In this document: positions 8,568-17,336 of the stretch, piece by piece
Numbering within the stretch: position 1 is the first letter of the stretch
Layout of the letters: the number at the start of each line of letters is the position of its first letter
Assembly (NCBI RefSeq): GCF_039543385.1
Contig: NZ_BAABJQ010000017.1
Coordinates: 124,001 to 188,000, forward strand
Length of the DNA: 64,000 nt
DNA from: Rugosimonospora acidiphila
GTDB lineage: Bacteria; Actinomycetota; Actinomycetes; Mycobacteriales; Micromonosporaceae
Direction of reading: 5' to 3'
The notes under the pieces: model-generated
What the model was told of the DNA's origin: nothing
What the model saw: only the letters and a program-made list of their open reading frames with translations
Databases searched by the model: none
Program-made: the position numbers and the translations under genes

Positions 8568-11500
8568 TCGGTCTCGTCCTGATCAAGACCGCGTCCAGAG
8601 ACAATCACCACGCCGGTGCTGTCGAGGTGAAGCGACGGGGATGCGATAGCTCGTTGGATCGCGTGTCCGACGGCGACCTCCCGCTCAGTCTCCCTCTGGA
8701 GTGCTTCCCGCTCGGCGTCGCTGCTCCGCGTGGCGCGAAGTCTGAGTTGGCGAAGCCTCGTCGTCTGGTCCTGCTCGGCCGCGGCCAGGCCGCGGGCGAC
8801 GGCTTGTCGCACTTCATCGCTGTTGCGGATGATGTCCTGGGCGGCCGTCTCCACCTTGCGCCAGGTAGCGGCCCACCGGTCTTCCGAGACAACCTCGTAG
8901 GCGTAGCGGATTCTGCCGCGATTCAACGCATAGTCGCCGCCGGGCTCATCGCCCCTAGGCTTGCGATACGGATGGCTGAGGGCGGCGAGTTGGAGATCAT
9001 CCGTGACGACCCTGCCTCGGTAGTCCAGCCAGAGACTGGTGATCAGCGGAGGAAACAGGCCGTCCGACCGGCGACGGAGGGCAAATTCGTCCAGTCCGAA
9101 GCCTTGGAGGGTATCCCCTTCCGAAGCCGAGGCGAGGTGATCAAACGGGTTTGCCTCGACCGCGTAATCGAACCGATAGACGGTTTGCTCGGCCTTTCGC
9201 CACCCGGGTATCCATCGCCACATGCCGAAGGCGCGTCCTCGATCGTCGTTTCGTAGGAAGTCCGAGACGGCGTCGATGAACGGGTCGCCGTAGCGGTAAA
9301 GGTGGAGGTCGTCTCCGCCGACCGCCGTTTGCCGAAGGAACGTGCCTCGGTGCCCCCTGAGCGGAGCGAAATCTCGCAACAGGCGCATCGTCGGTACCAG
9401 CGGAAACTCGGCCTTCCCGCGGACCCATTGCACTGCCTCGTAGCTTCCGATGCTATGCACCGGATCCAGTAGTTTGCTGAACCGCAGGTTTCCCTCGCCC
9501 GATGCCAGCAACCGATCGGTGAGTGCCGCGAACTCCGACTGTCTGGCCTCCACCTCGGCCAGGCGCTGAAACACCGAATCCTCGCGTGCCGTTGCGATGA
9601 TGCTATCGAGGGCGTCTTGCTCGCGAATGTGTGCAAGTTCCTCACTCAGGGTTGACTTCGCTGCCGCCGTCGCGGTGCCGATCGCGGCAGCGCCGTCGGT
9701 GAGCAGCATCGTCCAAGCGGCGTCAGTTGCCTCGTCCACCGCGTGCTGCAGGCTGGCGACGGAGTTCTCGAATATCCCGAACCCGTCATTGAGGATGCGG
9801 AACCAAGCGCCGAGAAACGAACTATGAGCATCGAGGAAGACCTGGGAGCGCCAACGGTCGCCAGACCTCCCAGGATCCCAACGGTCGAGTCTGCCGATCC
9901 GTTGCTCAAGCCGGTTTGCGCGAGGAGGTAATCCAACATGGACCAGAAGGTCGGCGAACTGGAGGTTACGGCCTTCTTCGGCAGAACTGTCCGCCACCAG
10001 AACCGCCGCTGCCTTGCTGGCTTCAAACCCCCTGACCTGCTGTTCGGCCTCCGGTGGGGGGGTGGTCGACACGTGCAGATGGACCGGAAGCCGAGGTGTC
10101 TCGTCCATGAGAGCCTTAGCCAACTCCTCCGCCATGCTCGCTGACGGGCAGAATACGACTGCTCGGTCCCTCGCTCCGAGCAGACCAACGAGCTCGTGCA
10201 CGATCGGCCGAACGATGCTTTCGAGACGGTCAACGTATACTAGGCCAGCGTCGATGCGCTCGAGGATCGATTCCTCCTCACCCGTAGCCGGTCGACGCTG
10301 TCGTGCCCACTGTCGCAGCGCCTCGGGGTCCAGTGATAGCGACACGGCAGCGGCGAAGTCTCTGCCTAACTCGCGAAGGGCTCCCGGATCGGTTTCGTTC
10401 GCGCCGAGAACCTCCTGCCGCCAGTCGTCGAGCAAGAGGTTGATCTCGGCAAGAGCCGTGTCACGGATGGCGACCGGCACCGGCGCCGCTCGGCCGGTAA
10501 CGCGGTAGGTGCCACCGAGCGCCTCGGTCCGCCGCGTGCGTAGCATGCGTCGGTGCACCCGATAAACGTCGGCGATGTGGGCGTGAATTGCCCCGAGCGC
10601 TGTGGTCAGCTTGACTTTGTTGGTCTCGTTGATCGCCCGACGTGCGTCATCGGCGAGCGCGGCAAGGTCGTCATCGTCCGGGAGTTGACCCACGATCTCC
10701 GCGACTCGCTCCTTCAGGAGGAACCCAGGAAGACCGGGGCTGAGCCCGAGGAGCAGTCTGCCGAGTCCGCCGCGTGACTCCAGACGCTCGCGGAGTGCGT
10801 CCGCTGTGGTATGCCGATGAAGGATGGGTTCGAGCAGCCGCAGCATGGCGAGGAAAATCTGCTCGTTGTGAAGGGCTGGGGTCGCGGAGAGTAGTAGGAG
10901 CCGCGGGGTGCTCCGCGCGATCTCGGCCAGGTGTTCGTAGCGGGTCGCGAGGTCGGGTCGATCACTCCCCGCAAAGCGGGCCAAATTATGGGCTTCGTCG
11001 ACGACAATCAGGTCGGCCGAAGTCCAGCTGGACGAATCGTCGTCGCGACCGAATCTGATGTCTGCGCGCGTGAAATCCTGTATCCGGAACTTCGTGCGTA
11101 ACTCCCGTTGCCACTGCTCGACAAGGTAGGGAGGCAGGATGAGCTGAACCCTGAGGTCGGGGTTGTCCATCAGGAGTTGCCGGAGAACGATGCCAGCTTC
11201 GATGGTCTTGCCTAGGCCGACCTCGTCGGCGAGGAGGTACCGCTGAACGGGATCTTGCAGAACGCGCCAGGCAGTCTCGATCTGGTGCTCGTGCAGTTCG
11301 ATGGCGCTGGAGATCCCACCACTCATGCCATGCGCCGCGGAACGCTGAGCAAGGATGGCCTGGAGGAACGGACGACGAACCTCCGCGAGGAGCGGGGATT
11401 CAAGGAGGCCGCCAGCGCCGAATCCGACAGGGTCGGTCAGCGGATGATTCCACCGGACGTGGAGGTCCGCCTCCTTGACGTGGCCCTCCCAATTGTGCCC

Positions 11501-12037
11501 GCGGACGTAGATGTCTCCATGCTGGGTGTGTTCGACCACCCGTCCTGATCGCCAGGGTCCACCGTCGGGTTGCCAGAAGACGCGCAGCTCGGTCGAAATA
11601 GGGAACCGCCTCAGCCCGACCCGAGAAACCGTCTCCCGTCGGCGACTAGTGGGGGTGTCGAAGTACTCCAGGATCAACCCGTCCCCGTCTTTTCCGACGG
11701 CCTTCCCCGGCCCAAGACCGTTGACGGTCGATTCAAGCAGGTCCCCTCGTCGTACCGGGTTCCCGCGTGACGCGTACTTGGGGCTGTTCCTACTTGTTGT
11801 CACCTGGGCAGATGGCACCCCTGACGACTCGGCGAGTGTTCCAGCCGGTGTTGATGCCGCGCGCCGTGGTTTCGGCACCTTCGGGCTCGGAACGGAGCCG
11901 TCAGGTTCACGGGATCCCCTGCAGATTGGAAACCGGGTGCAGCCCCAGAACGACTTGCCTGCGTTCCGTCCGCGTGCGGCGAAGCGTAGGGTCATCTGCG
12001 CATTGCAGAGGGGGCAGCGAACCGGCTCGTCAGCCAT
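8564..12037 (-). CDS. dpdE: DpdE, SNF2-family helicase with N-terminal topoisomerase-type zinc finger
   Basis: About 1157 residues from ATG at 12037; the frame stays open to 12205 but the extra 56 residues look like random Arg/Gly-rich translation, so the shorter start is chosen. Residues 8-39 form a topoisomerase-like C4 zinc finger (C8, C11, C33, C39). A SNF2/DEAH core follows: ADEVGLGKT near residue 277, VVDEAHNL, LLSATPA, and in the second lobe VADSSAEEGRNL and an arginine-finger motif RIGRLDRWDPG. The C-terminal 350 residues are system-specific. It is first in the dpdE-J operon and probably senses or translocates on foreign DNA. Its upstream region (12038-12298) holds no gene I can support. 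Confidence 0.85.
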   Translation of the reverse strand: MADEPVRCPLCNAQMTLRFAARGRNAGKSFWGCTRFPICRGSREPDGSVPSPKVPKPRRAASTPAGTLAESSGVPSAQVTTSRNSPKYASRGNPVRRGDLLESTVNGLGPGKAVGKDGDGLILEYFDTPTSRRRETVSRVGLRRFPISTELRVFWQPDGGPWRSGRVVEHTQHGDIYVRGHNWEGHVKEADLHVRWNHPLTDPVGFGAGGLLESPLLAEVRRPFLQAILAQRSAAHGMSGGISSAIELHEHQIETAWRVLQDPVQRYLLADEVGLGKTIEAGIVLRQLLMDNPDLRVQLILPPYLVEQWQRELRTKFRIQDFTRADIRFGRDDDSSSWTSADLIVVDEAHNLARFAGSDRPDLATRYEHLAEIARSTPRLLLLSATPALHNEQIFLAMLRLLEPILHRHTTADALRERLESRGGLGRLLLGLSPGLPGFLLKERVAEIVGQLPDDDDLAALADDARRAINETNKVKLTTALGAIHAHIADVYRVHRRMLRTRRTEALGGTYRVTGRAAPVPVAIRDTALAEINLLLDDWRQEVLGANETDPGALRELGRDFAAAVSLSLDPEALRQWARQRRPATGEEESILERIDAGLVYVDRLESIVRPIVHELVGLLGARDRAVVFCPSASMAEELAKALMDETPRLPVHLHVSTTPPPEAEQQVRGFEASKAAAVLVADSSAEEGRNLQFADLLVHVGLPPRANRLEQRIGRLDRWDPGRSGDRWRSQVFLDAHSSFLGAWFRILNDGFGIFENSVASLQHAVDEATDAAWTMLLTDGAAAIGTATAAAKSTLSEELAHIREQDALDSIIATAREDSVFQRLAEVEARQSEFAALTDRLLASGEGNLRFSKLLDPVHSIGSYEAVQWVRGKAEFPLVPTMRLLRDFAPLRGHRGTFLRQTAVGGDDLHLYRYGDPFIDAVSDFLRNDDRGRAFGMWRWIPGWRKAEQTVYRFDYAVEANPFDHLASASEGDTLQGFGLDEFALRRRSDGLFPPLITSLWLDYRGRVVTDDLQLAALSHPYRKPRGDEPGGDYALNRGRIRYAYEVVSEDRWAATWRKVETAAQDIIRNSDEVRQAVARGLAAAEQDQTTRLRQLRLRATRSSDAEREALQRETEREVAVGHAIQRAIASPSLHLDSTGVVIVSGRGLDQDETE

Positions 12038-12298
12038 GCCGCCGCCCGTGTGGTTCTTCTCCAAGGCGCGGGCTAGAGGCCCGTTGGATCTGCGCGACAG
12101 CGAGCAGTCGACAAGGGCGCGACGACCGCCCCCTGTCAGTGCCCACCAAACCGCGCCCGACCGTTTGGGTCCAGACAACGCTCGGCAGAGCGGGGTGGAG
12201 CACAAACTGCCCGGACCGGAAGATCAGGTTGGGGCGCTGGGGCATTCGGTAAGGCTACCAACAGCGACCTATATCGCCGCCTCACCAGAACAGGCACA

Positions 12299-12786
12299 TC
12301 ATATCATCGTTCGCACATTCCCATCACGACAAGTGTGGATCTGACCACCCAATCGAATGGCGAGCGGGGGTCGGCCGTGACTACCGGCGCGGTCAAGTCG
12401 AGGTGCCAGCAGCGGCAGGAATCGGGTGACCTCGATCGTTTCTTCCTCCACTGTGGTCTGGGCAGATACGACGCCGATGTGATTGTCGATTGCGGCCAAC
12501 ACGTGGACCTGTCCGCTGGCAGGGCTGGATCCGCGCAGTGTATTGCCGTCCACGGCGTAGACCTCGTCGCAGGGTGGGGTCACGGCCCAGCAGCCACCGG
12601 TTGACCGCGGTATCGAACGCGTTGCCCTCGATGTTGGCCAGAACTGCCCGTTCGTGGTGACGTCGGGAACCCGGAAGTGGGGCCGGTGAGCGGGTCACGG
12701 GCCACGCCGCGGCCGGCGCGCACGGTGGCGGGCAGGTCGGCGGCTCGCTCACCGATGGCGGCCACCGAGCGGGCGCTGGCCAGCAA
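12299..12786 (-). pseudogene. ISAs1-family transposase, 5' part, frameshifted
   Basis: Three reading frames each carry part of an ISAs1 (H-repeat type) transposase: SVAAIGERAADLP near the upstream end, then ANIEGNAFDTAVNRWL, then YAVDGNTLRGS with HVLAAIDNH. At least two frameshifts separate them and the C-terminal half is missing. The catalytic region around AVDGxTLRGS is recognisable. A 3' piece of the same family lies in opposite orientation at 15915-16154. Confidence 0.75.
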
Positions 12787-12987
12787 TGGCCGTCAGTGGA
12801 ACGGTCCGCACCGATCCGCTACGCCCTTTGCGTGGGCCAAGGGCGGTGATCGAAACTGCCGCCGATGCGTGGTATTGGGAGCAAATAACCAAGCCTTGGC
12901 ACATACAGAGATTGAACTGCCAGGATTAGATGGGCGTTGGCGCGGCGTGTCGATGTTACAGCCGTCCATGAGTTTCGTATCTGGTTC

Positions 12988-13183
12988 GGGTGCGGTATCC
13001 CGATGGTGGTGGGCTGACGGCTGAGGGCCGAGCCCGACGTGAGACGGTCCGGTTGCAGGCAGCGGCGTTTTCGCCCGAGACGTTCCGGTGGCGCAGATCG
13101 CCCAGCGACCACGGGTGTCGCACAACGCGGTGTACGTGTGGCGGCGACGTTGGCTGGCCGAGGGCGAGACCGGGTTACGGTAG
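12988..13183 (+). pseudogene. IS630-type transposase N-terminal HTH stub, frameshifted
   Basis: Starts with GTG and reads VRYPDGGGLTAEGRARRE, then shifts frame to VPVAQIAQRPRVSHNAVYVW and RRRWLAEGETGLR before a stop. This is the usual N-terminal helix-turn-helix of IS630-like transposases. The catalytic domain is absent. A frameshift at about 13080 and the early stop make it non-functional. Confidence 0.6.
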
Positions 13184-13186
13184 CGG

Positions 13187-13527
13187 CAACGGCCGGCGAG
13201 GTAGAGTCGGTGTGGCGCCGGCTGGACGGCTCGCTGATCGGCCTATACACGCTCCTTCCTCGGGCGGCGGAGCTGCTGCGAAAGCGCCTGTTACGACTTT
13301 GCGAACCGAGTGCTGTCGAGGCCAATGCCGATACGGTCGCCACTGCTGCGCTGCAATCGCTCGCCAGCCGCGCGGACTACCTGATCGTCGATACCTGGCA
13401 CGCCGCGCACGTAGCCACCGCTGCTAATGATGCGGTACGGCCGAGGAACCTACAGGTCATGCCGCGGGGACGTGGCATCACGGCGTTCCTGCAGGCCCCC
13501 GAGCAACATCTAGTTACCTCTTCCTGA
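13187..13527 (+). pseudogene. Orphan C-terminal coding fragment, possible relic of a lost dpd gene
   Basis: An open, protein-like reading with no credible start of its own: about 113 codons including ADYLIVDTWHAAHVATAA and PRGRGITAFLQAPEQHL, ending in TGA at 13527. It has high GC3 and a helical, structured look unlike the surrounding transposon debris. It sits in the gap where dpdD would lie between dpdA/B and dpdE in other Dpd clusters, but on the opposite strand. I do not recognise the family; dpdD relic is a hypothesis only. It follows directly on the IS630 stub. Confidence 0.35.
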
Positions 13528-13967
13528 CGGAGCCGGTGGGACTATCAGGAAAGGGGCCCTGGCGTAGAAACAGTGGTGGCTGCTCCGCATCCGAAGTGGA
13601 TGTTCCGACGCGGCAGGCTGGAGCCGTTGTGGGCACCGCTGCATCGAGTGTCAACTTATCCAGCTGACTGGGCCCCGGCGTACCAGACCCACGAACCGCT
13701 TGAGAACGCAGAGGCATCGGCACCGCGTGGAGTCGCGATGACGATTAGCGAGCTATCTTCCGCGCTACCGGCCAGGGCGCCGGCAAAGTCGTGAGCGATG
13801 TCCGGGTTGAGGTGATTGGTGGAGACGCGCCGTTGCTGAGGTAGCAGGGCGGGCATGACCTGTTCAGAAGATCATCGAGGTTCCTACGCCTTGTTGATCG
13901 CTTCCGAAGTGAGTCATGCCCGCATCACCATCATCACTGATCGCCTCGCTGTCGGCCGCGGGCGCAG
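13528..13967 (+). other. Intergenic, no supported gene
   Basis: About 440 bases between the orphan fragment and the IS3 half-element. Short open frames on both strands (for example 13573-13794 and 13656-13856) have no recognisable motif and no ribosome binding site. Probably insertion-sequence flanks. Confidence 0.5.
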
Positions 13968-14645
13968 CACCCGCGGTGGGGATGGCGTAAGGCTCACGCG
14001 ATCGCCGCCCGGGAAGGTCTGGTCGTCAACCGCAAACGCACCCGCCGGCTATGGATCGAGGAGGGCCTCAAACGGCCACCCGTGGTCCGCAAGAAACGCC
14101 GTACCGGCCCCGGCCGTCACCAGCGGATGCGCGCGACGCGGCCGGATCAGATGTGGGCGTTGGACTTCCAGGTCGACGTCACCGCCAACGGACGGCAGGT
14201 CCGCTTCTTGAACATCATCGACGGGTACACCCGACAGGCCCTGGCGACGAGGGCGGCCCGGTCGTTCACCGCGGACGCCACCATCGCGGTGCTCGACAGC
14301 CTGGTCACCACGCTGGGTCGCCGTCCGGAGCACATCCGGATGGATAACGGCCCGGAGTTGACCGCGCACGCCCTGACCGATTGGTGCCGGTTCGCTGGTG
14401 TCGACCCGGCCTACATCGATCCTGGCTCACCCTGGCAGAACGGCACGTGTGAGTCGTTCAACGGCCGGTTCCGGGACGAGTTCCTGACCTGCGAGCAGTT
14501 CGACACGCTGCTGGAGGTGCAGGTACTGGCCGAAGACTGGAGGACCGAGTACAACACTTACAGACCCCACGGCTCCCTGGGCTGGCTCACCCCCGACGCC
14601 TACCACCGCCAATGGGTCACCAACCGGCAACCAATACCCGCATAG
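13968..14645 (+). pseudogene. IS3-family OrfB transposase, 3' part
   Basis: Begins in mid-protein at HPRWGWRKAHAI and runs in frame to TAG at 14645. The DDE integrase core is intact: ALDFQVD for the first Asp, DNGPELTAHAL for the second, and ESFNGRFRDE for the Glu, ending RPHGSLGWLTPDAY. The N-terminal part of OrfB and all of OrfA are missing. A matching N-terminal part lies at 23720-24175 and breaks off at the same WGW position. An apparently intact, different IS3-family element is inserted 5 bp after the stop. Confidence 0.8.
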
Positions 14646-14650
14646 CCTGT

Positions 14651-14695
14651 TGATGTGGCCCCCTTTTGGTGGGCCAGTGCTATGAGAGTTGAGGG
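14651..14695 (+). repeat. IS3 element terminal inverted repeat, left
   Basis: Pairs with 15870-15913 in inverted orientation. Identical blocks are TGATGTGGCCCC, GTGGGCC and ATGAGAGTTGAGG, with a short variable stretch between. Confidence 0.8.
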
Positions 14696-15600
14696 CTGGG
14701 TTGGATGTCGTGCCAGAGCTTCTCATACTCGGCGGGGCTGATGTAGCCGAGGTAGCTGTGGCGTCGATGGGTGTTATGGAAGTTGTCGATGTAGTCGGCC
14801 ATCGCGATGGTCAGTTCCAGAGTCGTCTGCCACTTCTTCGTGTCGAGTAGCTCGGTCTGCATCCGGCCCCAGAACGACTCCATGACCGCGTTGTCGTAGC
14901 AGTCCCCGACGGTGCCGAACGACGGTAGAAGCTCGTAGCGGCGCAGGTTCTCTCCGAACGCCCAGGACGTGAACTGGGTGCCGTGATCGGCATGTAGCAC
15001 GGTCGTGGCGTGCCGGGCTCGTTCCCGCGCCGCCATGTTGACCGCGTTGTTGACCAGCGAGGTGTCCGCGACCGTGGAGAACGTGCGGGCGACGACCATC
15101 TTGCTGAACGCGTCCAGGATCGCGCAGCAGTACACCTTGCCGTCCCGGGCTGGGTGTTCGGTGATGTCGGTGAACCACAGCTCGTTGGGCCGATCCGCGG
15201 TGAACTGCCGTTGCACCAGGTCTGCTGGCGTGGCCACCTTCAGCAGGTTCGGAGCGCGCCGGCGTTGCCGCGGCAGGCCCGACAACCCGCGCTCCCGCAT
15301 GAGCGCACCGACGAGCTTGAGGTTCACGACCATGTCGTGCTCCTCCAACAACGCCGCGCGGATCCGTCGTTTGCCGTAGGTCCCGCGGGAACGCTGGTGA
15401 ATCTCCTCGATGGCATCAGCGACGATGATCCTGCGCACCCCACGGGTGGACAGGGTCCGCCGCCGGTACGCCTGCCACGTGGTTCTCCCCAGGTGGTGAC
15501 CCGACATGCTGACCGGCCGGAATGGCCCAGCGCGATCAGCCCTTCGACGATCGCGATTTTTCTTTTGGGGTGACCACCACCTGCTCGTCGAACAACGCAC
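14680..15600 (-). CDS. IS3-family transposase OrfB (DDE integrase core)
   Basis: Supplies the catalytic domain of the IS, read in the -1 frame relative to orfA and normally made as an OrfAB fusion by frameshifting. Motifs: an HTH_21-like region TYGKRRIRAALLEEH, first Asp in LWFTDITEHP, second Asp in LHADHGTQFTS, and Glu in NAVMESFWGRMQTELL, then the typical HNTHRRHSYLGYISPAEYE end. The overlap with orfA (15536-15600) contains an A-rich run (AAAAGAAAAA), a plausible slippery site. The frame upstream of about 15582 belongs to the frameshifted region. Confidence 0.88.
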   Translation of the reverse strand: MRCSTSRWWSPQKKNRDRRRADRAGPFRPVSMSGHHLGRTTWQAYRRRTLSTRGVRRIIVADAIEEIHQRSRGTYGKRRIRAALLEEHDMVVNLKLVGALMRERGLSGLPRQRRRAPNLLKVATPADLVQRQFTADRPNELWFTDITEHPARDGKVYCCAILDAFSKMVVARTFSTVADTSLVNNAVNMAARERARHATTVLHADHGTQFTSWAFGENLRRYELLPSFGTVGDCYDNAVMESFWGRMQTELLDTKKWQTTLELTIAMADYIDNFHNTHRRHSYLGYISPAEYEKLWHDIQPSPQLS

Positions 15601-15844
15601 ACGCGTCCCGCGTCAAAACCAACTCCGCCTCCAACTGGGCGATGCGTCGCTTCGCCGCGGCCAGCTCATCGGCCTCGACGCTGGGTACTCCGTCCCGTAC
15701 CCCGTCGTCGATGAGGGCCTGGGCCTTCCACCGGAACAACGTGGCCTGAGAGATCCCCGTCTCCACCGCCAAGTCCGAGACGAGTTCTCCGGCACGCAGC
15801 CGACGACAGACCTGACGACGAACAGATGTCGAGTACCTCGGCAC
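15536..15844 (-). CDS. IS3-family transposase OrfA (HTH and leucine zipper)
   Basis: About 102 residues from GTG at 15844, which has GGGAGG five bases upstream; a TTG at 15874 would add 10 residues. Carries a HTH_Tnp_1 helix-turn-helix (VSDLAVETGISQATLFRWK) and a C-terminal leucine-zipper-like helix (ELAAAKRRIAQLEAELVL). It ends in TPKEKSRSSKG, and the A-rich run within that end probably directs -1 frameshifting into orfB. Confidence 0.85.
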   Translation of the reverse strand: MPRYSTSVRRQVCRRLRAGELVSDLAVETGISQATLFRWKAQALIDDGVRDGVPSVEADELAAAKRRIAQLEAELVLTRDACALFDEQVVVTPKEKSRSSKG

Positions 15845-15869
15845 AGTGACCTCCCGATGATCACTATGC

Positions 15870-15913
15870 CTCAACTCTCATCGAGCCGGCCCACTCCCGG
15901 GGGGGCCACATCA
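15870..15913 (-). repeat. IS3 element terminal inverted repeat, right
   Basis: Inverted copy of 14651-14695; see the left end for the shared blocks. The outermost bases are TGATGTGGCCCC read on the minus strand. Confidence 0.8.
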
Positions 15914-15914
15914 G

Positions 15915-16154
15915 GTGGACCTCCGAACGGGGCCCAGTCAGTCCATCGAGAACAAGACGCACTGGGTACGCGATGTCACCTACGACGAAGACCGATCCCA
16001 GATCCGCACCGGCGCCGGCCCGCACGTCATGGCCACCCTCCGCGACGCCGCCATCGGCGCACTTCGACTCGCCGGCACCACCAACATCGCCGCTGCCAAC
16101 CGCCACCACGCCCGCGACGCCAACCGGCCACTGGCCCTGCTCGGCATCACCTAA
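15915..16154 (+). pseudogene. ISAs1-family transposase, 3' fragment
   Basis: Reads HWVRDVTYDEDRSQIRTGAG then MATLRDAAIGALRLAG and ends ANRPLALLGIT before TAA, the standard ISAs1 C-terminus. The rest is missing and the fragment abuts the right end of the IS3 element. It ends 22 bp from the stop of dpdB, so the IS cluster reaches right up to the modification operon. Confidence 0.8.
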
Positions 16155-16175
16155 CGACTTTGGCGGGGCCCTGCG

Positions 16176-17336
16176 CTACCGGCGGCCACCAATCCGCTGA
16201 CGGTACCGGCCAATGAGGTACTCCTGCATCCGGGCGATGTCGCGGGCGGTGTTCTCCACCCCGTTCCAAGCACGCGGTCCGTCCGGGAATGGCCAGGTGC
16301 CCTCGGTCCAATGGCAGTCGTCGGCGATGGCTTTCAGGTCCGCCGCAAACTCCTCTTCCGAGGTGATCTGGTCGGCGCTGCCTCGGGCGTGGGAGATCTC
16401 GTCCATCAGAACACCCATGCCGATGATGCCCACACCGTGCATGAGACGGGAGCGACGCGGCGGAATGCCCCAGGCGTCGGGGAAGACCTCGGAGACCGCC
16501 TGCCAGAAGTTGTTCAGGATCGACAACATACAGCCGAAGTTCGGGCCTGCCGTGTCACCTCGGTAAGGCCAGAGGGCGCCATTGTCGAGGCTGGTCTCCA
16601 GCATCCGTAGCATAGAATTGTCCTTGATCAGACCTTTCGGGTTGGTCTGGGTCTGGATCATCTGGTGCAGCGGGGACTTTTTCGAATAGTTCAGGCGCTC
16701 GACCAGGGTCGCCGGCAGTTGCCGCACCATCAGCGACGCGGGTAGCGCGCCTGACGCCTCAGGCAGCAGCTCGTGAATAAGGCCCTTCGGCAGTGCCTTG
16801 GTCGAGTTGACCAGGATGAACTGGGAGCGTTGGTCAGCGTGGGTGTCGGCGATGAACGCCGTAACGCAGATCGGGAACTCGTCGAGACGTGAGTCACGGA
16901 TCGCCGCAGTGCGCTGCTGCCCATCGACGATGAACCCCGGCTTCTCGTCCTCCCCAGCTCCAACCACGACCGGAATGATGATCGTTCCATGCCGGACGAA
17001 CGCCGGCCGGTCCTCGTCAATGGACTTCTTGCCCCGGAACCGGACGCGTTCGTCGAACGCGACCACGATCGCGTTAGGTAGCAGCGGGCTGGGGTCGGTG
17101 TCGAGGTAACGGCGGATTGCCCCGACGTGGGCGAGGCTTTCCGGACGTTGGTAGCCGTGCAGTTTGGTCGCGTCGTCGCGGCGGATCCTCGAGACGGTTG
17201 CGATATCGGGCAGTTGCTTGCCGTCGATCGCAAAGGTGTAGACGCGCCGGTTTGGCCCCTGCTGGATCTCCAGCGCGGGCAGGCGCAGCAGCCGCCGACG
17301 CCGAGGCTTGGAAGGGCTGTCGGGGGCCAGCGTCAC
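16176..17336 (-). CDS. dpdB: DpdB paralogue 1, DGQHR-domain protein (last gene of modification operon)
   Basis: A 386-residue protein from GTG at 17336, in a GTGA overlap with the dpdA stop. It carries the DGQHR-type nucleotide-hydrolase signature FIVDGQQRTAAI near residue 145, preceded by GYQRPESLAHVGAIRRYL and followed by FILVNSTKALPKGLI, the pattern shared with DndB and DpdB. DpdB works with DpdA to insert preQ0 into DNA and is reported as an ATPase. A second, clearly homologous copy lies on the other side of dpdA (18574-19710), with SRLMHG and SPLHQM motifs conserved in both. Which copy is catalytic cannot be told from sequence, as both keep DGQQR. Confidence 0.85.
   Translation of the reverse strand: MTLAPDSPSKPRRRRLLRLPALEIQQGPNRRVYTFAIDGKQLPDIATVSRIRRDDATKLHGYQRPESLAHVGAIRRYLDTDPSPLLPNAIVVAFDERVRFRGKKSIDEDRPAFVRHGTIIIPVVVGAGEDEKPGFIVDGQQRTAAIRDSRLDEFPICVTAFIADTHADQRSQFILVNSTKALPKGLIHELLPEASGALPASLMVRQLPATLVERLNYSKKSPLHQMIQTQTNPKGLIKDNSMLRMLETSLDNGALWPYRGDTAGPNFGCMLSILNNFWQAVSEVFPDAWGIPPRRSRLMHGVGIIGMGVLMDEISHARGSADQITSEEEFAADLKAIADDCHWTEGTWPFPDGPRAWNGVENTARDIARMQEYLIGRYRQRIGGRR

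Larger units (their letters stand above)
14651..15913 (-). mobile_element. IS3-family insertion sequence, apparently complete (about 1263 bp)
   Basis: Bounded by imperfect inverted repeats of about 45 bp that both begin TGATGTGGCCCC and end TGAGAGTTGAGG. It contains overlapping orfA and orfB on the minus strand in the usual -1 relation. The left flank is the stop of the IS3 half-element and the right flank is an ISAs1 remnant, so it inserted into or between older elements. I see no clear target-site duplication (left flank CTGT, right flank GGTG), which suggests a later rearrangement or that one end is misplaced by a few bases. Confidence 0.82.

Noticed and set aside
12038..12205. Upstream extension of the dpdE frame by 56 residues
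   Set aside because: Low-complexity Arg/Gly-rich translation with no family fit; the zinc finger begins right after ATG at 12037.
13573..13856. Short frames on both strands in the IS region
   Set aside because: No motif, no ribosome binding site, and they overlap each other.
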